DNA from: VRUE01 sp963702035
GTDB taxonomy: Bacteria > Actinomycetota > Thermoleophilia > Solirubrobacterales > 70-9
DNA length: 64,000 bases
Assembly (NCBI GenBank): GCA_963702035.1
Contig: OY969700.1
Coordinates: forward strand, 1 to 64,000
Direction of reading: 5' to 3'
Shown piece after piece: positions 8,144-15,300 of this stretch. The position numbers were made by a program, and so were the translations under genes. Each line of letters starts with the position of its first letter. The first letter of the stretch is position 1. Below the pieces are notes generated by a model. The model was given only the letters and a program-made list of their open reading frames with translations, did not search any database and was not told the DNA's origin.

Positions 8144-9298
8144 ATGGCCACGCAGATCAAGCAGCAGGTCGAGGAGATCGAGCCTTTCGAGGCGGCGCAG
8201 GAGATCGAGGGCGGCGACGTCGTCCTGGTCGACACCCGTGAGCCCCACGAGTACCAGGAGGCTCACCTCGAGAACGGCAAGCTGGTGCCGCCGGGCCTGC
8301 TCGGCGACGAAATCGCCACCGCGGCGCCCGACAAGTCGGCGCGCACGATCATCTACTGCCGCAGCGGCAACCGCTCCTACAAGGCAGCCGAGCAGATGCA
8401 GGCGCTCGGCTACGAGAACGTCGCCTCGATGGCCGGCGGGATCCTCGCCTGGCAGGAGCAGGGCCTGCCCGTTGTCGCCGCCAGCGGCATGACCGCCGAG
8501 CAGCGCGACCGCTACTCGCGCCACACGCTGCTGCCCGAGGTCGGGGTCAACGGCCAGCTGAAGATGCTGAACGCGAAGGTGCTGCTGGTCGGCGCCGGCG
8601 GGCTCGGCGCGCCGACCGCGCTCTACCTCGCCGCCGCCGGGATCGGCACCCTCGGCCTCGTCGACGACGACGTCGTCGACGCCTCCAACCTGCAGCGCCA
8701 GGTGATCCACAACACCGAACGCATCGGCACGCCGAAGACCGAGTCCGCCCGGCTGACGATCGAGGCGCTCAACCCCGACGTGAACGTCGTCGAGCACAAC
8801 ACCCGCCTCAACTCCGCCAACATCATCGAGCTGCTCAGCGAGTACGACGTGATCGTCAACGGCGCCGACAACTTCCCCACCCGCTACCTGCTCAACGACG
8901 CCTCGGTGCGGCTGCGCAAGCCGGTCGTCTCGGCCTCGATCCTCAGCTTCGACGGCCAGATCTCGACCTTTGTCCCCTTCGAGGGGCCCTGCTACCGCTG
9001 CCTCTACCCGACGCCGCCGCCGGCCGAGCTGGCGCCGAGCTGCTCGGCCAACGGCGTGCTCGGCGTGATGGCCGGGACGATGGGCCTGCTGCAGGCCAAC
9101 GAGGTGCTGAAGCTCGTGCTCGGGATCGGTGAGCCGCTGATCGGCCGCCTGCTGCTCTTCGAGGCGCTCGGCACGCGCTTCACCGAGTTGAAGGTGCGGC
9201 GCGACCCGAGCTGCCCGATCTGCGGCGAGAACGCGCCCGAGATCCCGGACTCGGAGCTGGGCAAATTCCCTGACTACGACGCCTTCTGCGCGGGCTGA
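8144..9298 (+). CDS. Rhodanese-ThiF/MoeB fusion: CysO-activating adenylyl- and sulfurtransferase (MoeZ-like)
   Basis: Cytoplasmic enzyme of 384 residues expected to adenylate the C-terminal glycine of a ubiquitin-like sulfur carrier and convert it to a thiocarboxylate. An N-terminal rhodanese domain (about 15-110) has the active loop YCRSGNRS; an E1-like domain follows with LVGAGGLGAPTALYL, the NLQRQVIHN segment and two Cys pairs for zinc (CYRC, CPIC). The domain order is the reverse of mycobacterial MoeZ (E1 first, rhodanese last). RBS TTTTAGGAGAG precedes the ATG. The next gene encodes the carrier CysO. Confidence 0.92.
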   Translation: MATQIKQQVEEIEPFEAAQEIEGGDVVLVDTREPHEYQEAHLENGKLVPPGLLGDEIATAAPDKSARTIIYCRSGNRSYKAAEQMQALGYENVASMAGGILAWQEQGLPVVAASGMTAEQRDRYSRHTLLPEVGVNGQLKMLNAKVLLVGAGGLGAPTALYLAAAGIGTLGLVDDDVVDASNLQRQVIHNTERIGTPKTESARLTIEALNPDVNVVEHNTRLNSANIIELLSEYDVIVNGADNFPTRYLLNDASVRLRKPVVSASILSFDGQISTFVPFEGPCYRCLYPTPPPAELAPSCSANGVLGVMAGTMGLLQANEVLKLVLGIGEPLIGRLLLFEALGTRFTELKVRRDPSCPICGENAPEIPDSELGKFPDYDAFCAG

Positions 9299-9336
9299 GT
9301 CCGGCCCTGCGTCGCCTCCAATAGGATCGCGCTTCG

Positions 9337-9609
9337 ATGGCAACGATTCGCATCCCACCTGTGCTCCGTGCCCAGACCGGGGGGCAGACCGAGGTCGAGG
9401 CCGACGGTTCCAACGTCGGCGAGGTGCTGCGGGCGCTGACCGCCGCGCACCCCGATACCGAGGCGCAGCTCTTCGGCCCCGAGGGCGACCTCAACCGCTA
9501 CGTCAACGTCTACCTCAACGACGAGGACGTGCGGGTGCTCGACGGGTTGGACACCGCGGTGTCCGATGGCGACACCGTCGTCATCCTCCCCGCCATGGCC
9601 GGCGGCTGA
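9337..9609 (+). CDS. cysO: Ubiquitin-like sulfur carrier CysO (MoaD/ThiS family)
   Basis: Small beta-grasp protein of 90 residues ending in the diagnostic Gly-Gly (LPAMAGG), the site where sulfur is loaded as a thiocarboxylate. In Mycobacterium the carrier feeds sulfur to CysM for cysteine synthesis, and the neighbours here (activating enzyme upstream, CysM and Mec downstream) match that pathway. A TAGGAT hexamer 9 nt before the ATG suggests a leaderless transcript of its own. Confidence 0.9.
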   Translation: MATIRIPPVLRAQTGGQTEVEADGSNVGEVLRALTAAHPDTEAQLFGPEGDLNRYVNVYLNDEDVRVLDGLDTAVSDGDTVVILPAMAGG

Positions 9610-9612
9610 GAC

Positions 9613-9716
9613 GGCCGCAAACGCTGCGCCTGGCGTTGTCCTCGGTCGGCTGCCTGCGGGTCACGCACTGAAGTGCGCTCCCCTTGTCAACCTCTCTGCG
9701 TCCTAGTCAGGCTTGG
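9613..9716 (+). repeat. Dispersed intergenic repeat, copy A (subtype 2)
   Basis: Fills the gap between cysO and cysM. Shared blocks are TCCTCGGTCGG, a GGGTCACGCAC stem (here GCAC-TGAA-GTGC), GTGCGCTCCCCT and CTGCGTCCTA. It aligns best with copy D (44641-44747) and less closely with copies B, C and E. Confidence 0.75.
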
Positions 9717-9740
9717 TTTGCGACCGTCTCAGAATCCATG

Positions 9741-9757
9741 GCTATACTTTTTGAAGT
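9741..9757 (+). promoter_or_regulatory. Shared 17-bp promoter/operator element, copy 2
   Basis: Identical to 8074-8090. The TATACT hexamer (9743-9748) is followed after 7 nt by GTG 9756, which fits a leaderless cysM transcript. A weak -35 candidate TTGCGA lies at 9718-9723. Confidence 0.6.
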
Positions 9758-10721
9758 GGCGGGAGAAGAGCTTCTAAACAGGCCCTGCGGAGGGCGTTTC
9801 GGCGACATCGTCGAGTCGATCGGCAATACCCCCTTGGTCGAGCTGCCGCGCTTCTCGCCCAAGCCCGATGTGCGCATCTACGCCAAGCTCGAGGGCCGCA
9901 ACCCGACCGGCTCGGTCAAGGACCGGGTCGCCAAGTCGATGATCGAGGCGGCCGAGGCCGAAGGGGCGATCGAACCCGGGCAGACGATCCTCGAGCCGAC
10001 CTCCGGCAACACCGGGATCTCGCTGGCGATGATCTGCCGCCGCAAGGGCTACGACCTCAAGGTCGTGATGCCCGACAACGTCACCGCCGAGCGCACCCAG
10101 CTATTGGAGATGTACGGGGCGGAGATCGTCTACTCGGAGGGGGCCAAGGGCTCCAACGGCGCGGTCGAGGTGGCGCTGGAGATGGCGCAGGACTCGCGCT
10201 ACTACATGCCCTACCAGTACGGCAACGAGGCCAATCCCCTTGCTCATTACAACGGCACGGCGGTCGAGATCCTCGACGAGCTCGACGAGGTGACGGCCTT
10301 CGTCGGCGGCCTCGGCACCGGCGGCACGCTGATGGGCAACGGGCGACGGCTCAAGGAGCACGACCCAGAGACGCTGATCGTCGCCGCCGAGCCGATGCAG
10401 GGCGAGATGGTCCACGGCCTGCGCTCGCTCGACGACGGCTTCATCCCGCCGATCATCGACATCACCCTGCTCGACCGCAAGATCATGGTCTCCAACCGCG
10501 ACGCGGTCGTCTGGACGCGCAAACTGCTCGACGAGGAGGGCGTCTTCGCCGGCGTCTCCTCCGGCGCGATCGCCCGCATCGCGGTCCGCATCGGCGAGGA
10601 GCTCGACGGGGGCAACGTCGTCTTCCTGATCCCCGACGATGGCTGGAAGTACCTCTCCTCCGGCGTCTACACCCGTCCCGTGGACGAGATAGAGAACCTG
10701 GATTCCACCGTTTGGTGGTGA
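9756..10721 (+). CDS. cysM: Cysteine synthase, CysM type (PLP-dependent)
   Basis: Forms cysteine from an activated serine and a sulfur donor; next to cysO the likely donor is CysO thiocarboxylate and the acceptor O-phosphoserine, as in Mycobacterium. The PLP lysine sits in NPTGSVKDR and the phosphate-binding loop in EPTSGNTGIS. About 321 residues from GTG 9756; ATG 9738 would add six residues (MAILFE) but overlaps the presumed -10 element. The family core begins only at FGDIVESIGNTPLVEL. Flanked by repeat copies A and B. Confidence 0.93.
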   Translation: MAGEELLNRPCGGRFGDIVESIGNTPLVELPRFSPKPDVRIYAKLEGRNPTGSVKDRVAKSMIEAAEAEGAIEPGQTILEPTSGNTGISLAMICRRKGYDLKVVMPDNVTAERTQLLEMYGAEIVYSEGAKGSNGAVEVALEMAQDSRYYMPYQYGNEANPLAHYNGTAVEILDELDEVTAFVGGLGTGGTLMGNGRRLKEHDPETLIVAAEPMQGEMVHGLRSLDDGFIPPIIDITLLDRKIMVSNRDAVVWTRKLLDEEGVFAGVSSGAIARIAVRIGEELDGGNVVFLIPDDGWKYLSSGVYTRPVDEIENLDSTVWW

Positions 10722-10732
10722 CGCGCGTGGCG

Positions 10733-10804
10733 CGGCGCATCTCTGCGTCCTCGGTCGCTCGCGTGCAGAGCACGCCACGCTCCCTGCGTCCTTGATCTGC
10801 TTGG
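10733..10804 (+). repeat. Dispersed intergenic repeat, copy B (subtype 1)
   Basis: Lies between cysM and mec. A 44-bp stretch beginning CCTCGGTCGCTCGCGTGCAG and ending CCCTGCGTCCT is identical, in reverse orientation, to copy C at 15231 onward; it contains the small hairpin GTGC-AGA-GCAC. The tail CTTGATCTGCTTGG defines the repeat's outer end. Confidence 0.8.
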
Positions 10805-10826
10805 CCACGCGCGCCACCACGTGCTG

Positions 10827-11228
10827 ATGAAAATTTCTAAAAAACAGATCGACGAGATGATTGCCCACGCTCATGAGGATCTTCCCAATGAGTGCTGCGG
10901 ATTGATCGGCGGTACGGGCGACGAGGCGCGGACCCTCTACCGGGCGCGCAACGCCTTCGCCAGCCCCTTCAGCTACCGGGTGGATCCGGGAGACCAGTAC
11001 CGGATCATCGAAAAGGAGATGCGCGAGCGGGGGGAAGAGCTCGTCTCGATCTACCACTCGCACACCAAGAGCCCCGCGTACCCGTCGCAGACCGACCTGA
11101 ACGAGGCGGCGAGCTGGCCCGAACAGGTCTACCTGATCGTCTCGCTGGCCGATCCGGAGGCTCCCGACGTGAAGGCGTTCTGGCTCAAGGACGGCAAGAT
11201 CGCCGAGGCCGAGCTTGTCGTCGAGTAG
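10827..11228 (+). CDS. mec: JAMM/MPN+ peptidase Mec, releases cysteine from CysO
   Basis: Zinc peptidase of about 133 residues that in Mycobacterium cleaves the newly made cysteine from the CysO C-terminus. The JAMM signature is present: catalytic Glu in LPNECCGLIGG and zinc ligands in YHSHTKSPAYPSQTD. I prefer ATG 10827; GTG 10821 is two codons upstream, and neither has a clear Shine-Dalgarno. It completes the CysO-CysM-Mec set. Confidence 0.9.
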   Translation: MKISKKQIDEMIAHAHEDLPNECCGLIGGTGDEARTLYRARNAFASPFSYRVDPGDQYRIIEKEMRERGEELVSIYHSHTKSPAYPSQTDLNEAASWPEQVYLIVSLADPEAPDVKAFWLKDGKIAEAELVVE

Positions 11229-11445
11229 GGGGAAGCTGGTCAAGGTCGGCTACGGCCAGCAGCAGGCCGAGGCGGAAATGATCCAGGGACTGCTGTCAGA
11301 GCACGGCATCCCGAGCATGCTGCGGCGGGCGGCGGGCTGGGACGTGCCGGACTTTCTCGCCGCCGGGCCGCGCGAAGTGCTTGTCGCCGAGGAGCTCGCC
11401 GAGCGGGCGCGCGAAGTGCTCGAGGGGACGCCGGGAGAGAGTTAG
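11215..11445 (+). CDS. Small DUF2007-like protein
   Basis: 76 residues from TTG 11215, overlapping mec by 14 bp. The pattern (KLVKVGYGQQQAEAEMIQGL, GIPSMLRRAAG, VLVAEELAERAREVL) resembles the DUF2007 putative signal-transducing fold: a beta strand, a helix choosing between paralogous targets, then a strand and helix. No catalytic residues are evident. Probably translated with mec. Confidence 0.65.
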   Translation: MSSSRGKLVKVGYGQQQAEAEMIQGLLSEHGIPSMLRRAAGWDVPDFLAAGPREVLVAEELAERAREVLEGTPGES

Positions 11446-12128
11446 GCCGTCGCCACGGCTGCCAGCGGGTCGCGGCCGTCCCAGAGGCCCTGCGACGCAT
11501 AGGGACGGAAGCGGACGAAGGCCGATTCGTGGTGGAAGGGCGTCGCGCGGTCAGCCTTGACCGCGGCCTGGTGCGAGCCCGCCTTGTCGAAGGCGTACTC
11601 GCGCATCGCCGCGGCGCTGAGCCAGATCGAGAAGGTGGAGACGAGGCGGGGACGGGCGAAGCGCCCGAAGCCGGTCGAGGCGAGGACCGCCGGGTTGGCG
11701 ACGGCGTCGCGTTCGGCTGGCGCGCCGGCCTTGAGGAAGGGCCGGGCGCGGAGAATGCGCAGGCGGCCGAGGGTCAGCGCGGCAACAGGCTCCTGGTCGT
11801 CCACCGGCAACTCCTCCGCTGGCAGCCCCGGCAGGGCGGACCAGGAGCCGAAGCAGCGAAGCGGCTCGAGGCGCGTGTGCCAGCCAACCGCCAAGGCTTC
11901 GCCGACGGGATGGCCGTCAAGGAAGCGATCGAGCCCGGCATCGTCGTCCCAGGCGGCGATCAGCCCGATCCGCCGCGGATGCGGCCGGGGTACGCGCCCG
12001 CCCAGCGGCACCGTGAAGGCCGGTTCCGCGTAGGTCATGCCGGGAACCGTCGTGGGGTCGAGGTGGCGGAAGAGCATTCGCTGCACGTTCAGCAGGCCGA
12101 TGTCGGCGAGATGCACGGAGACGATCAT
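11442..12128 (-). CDS. CrtA (spheroidene monooxygenase)-like protein
   Basis: 228 residues. The C-terminal half has the family pattern TFSIWLSAAAMREYAF, then HQAAVKADRATPFHHESAF and FVRFRPYASQGLWDGRDPL, as in spheroidene monooxygenase homologues that occur widely outside phototrophs. No carotenoid genes are nearby, so a carotenoid substrate is not implied. It is divergent from a TetR gene across 77 bp that carries a repeated CCTAGG element, suggesting control by that regulator. Confidence 0.7.
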   Translation of the reverse strand: MIVSVHLADIGLLNVQRMLFRHLDPTTVPGMTYAEPAFTVPLGGRVPRPHPRRIGLIAAWDDDAGLDRFLDGHPVGEALAVGWHTRLEPLRCFGSWSALPGLPAEELPVDDQEPVAALTLGRLRILRARPFLKAGAPAERDAVANPAVLASTGFGRFARPRLVSTFSIWLSAAAMREYAFDKAGSHQAAVKADRATPFHHESAFVRFRPYASQGLWDGRDPLAAVATA

Positions 12129-12157
12129 GCTGGCGCTCCCTCCTGCCCGGAGGCTAA

Positions 12158-12205
12158 CCTAGGGGTGATTAGGATGTTGACGAACCGTACCTAGGCAAGA
12201 CTAAG
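12158..12205. promoter_or_regulatory. Two CCTAGG-type operator candidates between crtA-like and tetR
   Basis: Direct repeats CCTAGGGGTGATTAGG (12158-12173) and CCTAGGCAAGACTAAG (12190-12205) share CCTAGGNNNGAYTARG and are 32 bp apart, three helical turns. The second ends right before the TTG start of the TetR gene. Confidence 0.5.
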
Positions 12206-12859
12206 TTGTCAACCGAGGCCAAGATCGAGCGAGAACCACGCCGGCGTCTGTCGGCGGCGGCGCGCCGCGAGGTGATCGCCGCCGCCGCAGCCGAGCTCTT
12301 CGCCGCGCACGGCTACCGGGGTGCCTCGATCGAGGCGATCGCTCGCGCCTCGGGAGTCACGCCGCCGGTCGTCTACGAACATTTCGACTCCAAGCGAGAG
12401 CTCTACCGGGACCTGCTCGAACGTCATTTCGCCGAGCTTCGCCAGGTCTGGGGCGAGCACTTTGTCGGCGACGACCCGCTCGAGCGGCGGATCGCCAGGT
12501 CCTTCGACGCCTGGTTTGCCTACGTCGAGGCGCACCCGTTCGCCGGGCGGGTCCTCTTCCGCTACAGCACCGACCCCGAGATCGAGGCGGTCCACGCCGA
12601 GGTCGCCGCGCGCAGCCGCGAGGCGATCCTGCCCCTTTTCGCCGCCCAGCCGGGCGCGGAGAACGTCGCTGGATCGGTCACCGACGAGGGCATCGAAATG
12701 GTCTGGGTCGTCCTGCGCGGCGTCCTCCAGGGCCTCGCGGTCTGGTGGTCAGAACACCCGGACGTCCCTCGCGAGCGCGTGGTCGCGACCGCGATGAACG
12801 CCCTCTGGCTCGGCTTCGATCGGGCCCAGGACGGCGAAGCTTGGAAGGCATCCAGCTGA
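12206..12859 (+). CDS. TetR/AcrR-family transcriptional regulator
   Basis: 217 residues. The N-terminal HTH is clear (EVIAAAAAELFAAHGYRGAS, IEAIARASGVTPPVVYEHF), and the C-terminal domain is helical and ligand-binding. The start appears to be TTG 12206, directly behind an operator-like repeat, so the gene may be autoregulated and leaderless. The divergent CrtA-like gene is the natural target. Confidence 0.9.
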   Translation: MSTEAKIEREPRRRLSAAARREVIAAAAAELFAAHGYRGASIEAIARASGVTPPVVYEHFDSKRELYRDLLERHFAELRQVWGEHFVGDDPLERRIARSFDAWFAYVEAHPFAGRVLFRYSTDPEIEAVHAEVAARSREAILPLFAAQPGAENVAGSVTDEGIEMVWVVLRGVLQGLAVWWSEHPDVPRERVVATAMNALWLGFDRAQDGEAWKASS

Positions 12860-12899
12860 ATGGAGCATTTTGGCCCCTGGAGGGGGACCAATGCTCCAT
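12860..12899. terminator. Bidirectional hairpin between convergent genes
   Basis: Perfect 10-bp arms ATGGAGCATT / AATGCTCCAT with a GGCCCC-TGGA-GGGG inner stem. It lies directly after the TetR stop and before the end of the convergent gene at 12908. Confidence 0.7.
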
Positions 12900-12907
12900 C
12901 TTGCGAA

Positions 12908-13663
12908 TCAAGGGGTGTTAGGGCGGACCACCGCGCGCAGGTAGTCGCGCCAGGCGTCCTCGATTTCGCCGATGCGGGCGTCGAAGGCGGCTTCGAGCGT
13001 GGGCGTCGAGCCGCCCGGGAGGATGTTCAGGGCGAGGCGCTCGCAGGCCTCCGGGCCGCGTTCGGTCTCGAGCAGGTCGAAGAGGGTGCCGCCGAGGATC
13101 ACGGCGTCGCGCCGGGAGGGCGGGAAGGACGGCCGCGAGCTCTCGCGCAGGCGCCTGATCACCGCTGCCCGGTAGAGGCCGACCTGGCGGGCGAAGTACT
13201 GGGCGCCGCCCTCGACCAGCCAGGCCCAGCCGAGATAGCGGGCGAAGCGCCGCGGCGTCCAGGAGGGGGGGAGGGCCGGGTTGTTGGCGGCGATCACGAG
13301 CTGGGCATAGAGGCGCTCGGCGGTGCCCCGCAGCGCCTCGCGCGAGTCGTCGCCGGCGGCGCGCCGCTCCATGTGGGGGTCGTTGAGCACGTGCAGCTCG
13401 GTCGCCATCGCCCAGCCGGCCAGGTAGCGCCGTCCCGCCGGCGCCGCGGACCAGCGCGCCGCGGGCAGGAAGGGATGGGCCAGCGAGAGCAGCACCGGGT
13501 TGGTGTGGATGACGACGGTGACCTGGCCTGGGACCGTCGCGAAGCGCTCCTCGAGGCGCAGCCGCAGTTCCTCCATGCGGTCCAGCGTGCGCTCGGCAAA
13601 AGCCGCGTCGCCGCTGTCATGGCGCGCGGTGAAGCTCAATGAATGGGTCTCGACCCAAGGCAC
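12908..13663 (-). CDS. Peptidase MA-like protein lacking an HExxH motif
   Basis: 251 residues. The segment ARYLGWAWLVEGGAQYFARQ resembles the WLxEGxAxY helix of gluzincin-like (peptidase MA) proteins, but the zinc-binding HExxH that normally precedes it is replaced by AQLVIAANNPALPPSW. If related, it is probably catalytically dead. No signal peptide is evident. The ATG at 13663 is 44 bp from the left end of the IS element. Confidence 0.55.
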   Translation of the reverse strand: MPWVETHSLSFTARHDSGDAAFAERTLDRMEELRLRLEERFATVPGQVTVVIHTNPVLLSLAHPFLPAARWSAAPAGRRYLAGWAMATELHVLNDPHMERRAAGDDSREALRGTAERLYAQLVIAANNPALPPSWTPRRFARYLGWAWLVEGGAQYFARQVGLYRAAVIRRLRESSRPSFPPSRRDAVILGGTLFDLLETERGPEACERLALNILPGGSTPTLEAAFDARIGEIEDAWRDYLRAVVRPNTP

Positions 13664-13751
13664 GGCCCGAGACTACTTTCTAAGGCTGTCTGACCAAGCA
13701 GATCAAGACCGTATGGAGTGCTGACCGGCCCCAGCGGTAGGTAGGTCGGCA

Positions 13752-13800
13752 CCCCGCGCATGACGATGCGGGGACTGGGCCGCGGGATGTCCCCGCGGCC
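13752..13800 (+). other. Two GC hairpins in the IS left end
   Basis: CCCCGC(13752-13757)/GCGGGG(13768-13773) and GGCCGCGGG(13778-13786)/CCCGCGGCC(13792-13800). They lie between the left end and the transposase and could be part of a guide (bridge) RNA or limit read-in transcription. Confidence 0.5.
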
Positions 13801-13827
13801 GACACCCCAATCATGGGAGGTGCCGAC

Positions 13828-14916
13828 ATGCCCCAGCCTAAAAGCGTGGTGGGACTCGACGTCCACGCCACACAGACTCACGCCTGCGTTCTTCATCCCG
13901 AGACAGGCGAGCTCCGCTCGCGACGACTGAACGGCCCACCGCGAGGAGCACTCGACTTCCTGGAAGGGCTCGAGGCTCCCCTCCTCGCGGTCTATGAGGC
14001 CGGACCGACCGGCTTCGGGCTCGCGCGAGGGGGCGCCGAACGTCACCTCGACGTGCGCGTCTGTGCCCCGGGGTCGATACCCAAAGCGCCGAGCGACCGG
14101 GTCAAGACCGATCGCCGCGACGCCGAGCGGCTGGCGCGGCTGTGCCTCGCGGGGGAACTGCGCTTCGTGCGCATCCCGACCCCCGAGGAGGAGCGCTTCC
14201 GAGATCTGACCCGCTGCCGGGAGGCGATCCGAGCCGACCTGATGAGAGCCCGTCACCGGCTCGGCAAGTTCCTCTTGCGCCGCGAGCTGCGCTGGGAGGG
14301 CCCCGGTTCTGCCTGGACACAGGCCCACTTGCGTTGGCTGGAGGCGATCAGGTTCCCCGACGGCGCCTCGCGGGCCGTGCTCGAGGACTACCTGGCCGCG
14401 GTGGTGGCGCTCGAACAGCGACGGGGTGCTTCTGAGCGGACGATCGAGGAGCTGTGGCCTGAGTCGCCGTGGGCCGAGACGATCGCCCGGCTGCGCTGCC
14501 TGCGCGGGATCAACACGCTGACGGCGCTTGGCCTGTGCGCAGAGGCGGGAGACCTGAGGCGCTTTGAGCGCCCGGCCTCGCTGATGGCCTACTTCGGCAT
14601 CGTGCCCTCCGAGCACTCCTCCGGTGAGCGAAGCCGGCGCGGGCCGATCACCAAGGCCGGCTCTCCGCACGCCCGCCGTCTTCTCGTCGAGGCAGCCCAC
14701 CACTACCGCCACCAGCCCCGGGTGGGCAGCGCACTGGAGAAGCGCCAGCGCGGCGCCGACCCCCGTGCCTGTGCGATCGGCTGGCGCGCCCAGCGGCGTC
14801 TGCACAACCGTTGGCAACGCCTTCGCCTCGAGCGTGGCAAGCCCGCCAACGTGGTCAGGATCGCGTTGGCGCGCGAGCTGGGTGCCTTCGTGTGGGAGGT
14901 GGGTCAGCTGGGCTGA
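13828..14916 (+). CDS. IS110-family transposase
   Basis: 362 residues from ATG 13828 behind GGGAGGTG. The N-terminal RuvC-like DEDD domain shows VGLDVHATQTHACVL, Glu in VYEAGPTG and the DRVKTDRRDAERLA block; the C-terminal Transposase_20 domain includes RCLRGINTLTALGLCAEAGD and RRGPITKAGSPHARR with the probable catalytic Ser. It appears intact. Confidence 0.95.
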   Translation: MPQPKSVVGLDVHATQTHACVLHPETGELRSRRLNGPPRGALDFLEGLEAPLLAVYEAGPTGFGLARGGAERHLDVRVCAPGSIPKAPSDRVKTDRRDAERLARLCLAGELRFVRIPTPEEERFRDLTRCREAIRADLMRARHRLGKFLLRRELRWEGPGSAWTQAHLRWLEAIRFPDGASRAVLEDYLAAVVALEQRRGASERTIEELWPESPWAETIARLRCLRGINTLTALGLCAEAGDLRRFERPASLMAYFGIVPSEHSSGERSRRGPITKAGSPHARRLLVEAAHHYRHQPRVGSALEKRQRGADPRACAIGWRAQRRLHNRWQRLRLERGKPANVVRIALARELGAFVWEVGQLG

Positions 14917-15220
14917 GGCACCGCGAAAGGAACGCCCTCGACGCTGTCGGGGCGACACGGGAGCAAGTGAGGCCAGCACGTCGCCGCTTTGCGGCCTGCG
15001 TTGCGTCCTCGGGCAGTCGGCGGATGTGCTCGCCGGCCGCGCCCGCTTCAAGACTGCAGGCCACGCGACGAATCGGCGGTCATGGGGTAGCCAGCCCCCG
15101 CATATGAGGCTGACGGTGCAGTCGACGTACCTGGATCCCGCCCGTGTCGCCCCGAGAGCGCCGCTGGACAGCAGCGGCCCGTCAGGGGCCCGATCGACCC
15201 TGGGCACTTGACGAGGAGCT
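14917..15220 (+). other. Long non-coding right end of the IS, candidate guide-RNA region
   Basis: About 300 bp with no convincing gene. In IS1111-type elements the guide RNA is encoded downstream of the transposase; the length of this region and the subterminal repeats fit that arrangement. No structure was computed. Confidence 0.4.
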
Positions 15221-15230
15221 CTCCATATGA

Positions 15231-15291
15231 GGACGCAGGGAGCGTGGCGTGCTCTGCACGCGAGCGACCGAGGACGCCGATATGCGCCGGT
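15231..15291 (-). repeat. Dispersed intergenic repeat, copy C (split by the IS)
   Basis: In minus orientation it matches copy B, including a 44-bp identical core, and extends through GACCGGCGCATATCGGCGTC. Its other end (CCAAGCAGATCAAG) is at 13694-13707 on the far side of the IS. It lies directly behind the stop of the DUF1802 gene. Confidence 0.8.
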
Positions 15292-15300
15292 CAGGCGGTC

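Larger units (their letters stand above)
13708..15231 (+). mobile_element. IS110/IS1111-type insertion sequence, about 1.52 kb
   Basis: The ends are inferred from a target: the element splits a dispersed repeat, with its CCAAGCAGATCAAG end at 13694-13707 and the remainder (GGACGCAGGGAGCG...) from 15231. Just inside the ends lies a 7-bp subterminal inverted repeat TATGGAG (13712-13718) / CTCCATA (15221-15227), typical of the IS1111 subgroup. No target duplication is visible, as expected for the family. It carries one transposase and non-coding ends of about 120 bp (left) and 315 bp (right). Confidence 0.8.

Noticed and set aside
9613..10804. Small proteins beginning MLCTR in the intergenic repeats
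   Set aside because: The peptides come from chance frames in the repeated DNA; there is no ribosome site and the frames diverge after the repeat.
13636..15207. 523-residue minus-strand frame across the IS element
   Set aside because: Antisense to an intact transposase and covering non-coding ends; no domain.
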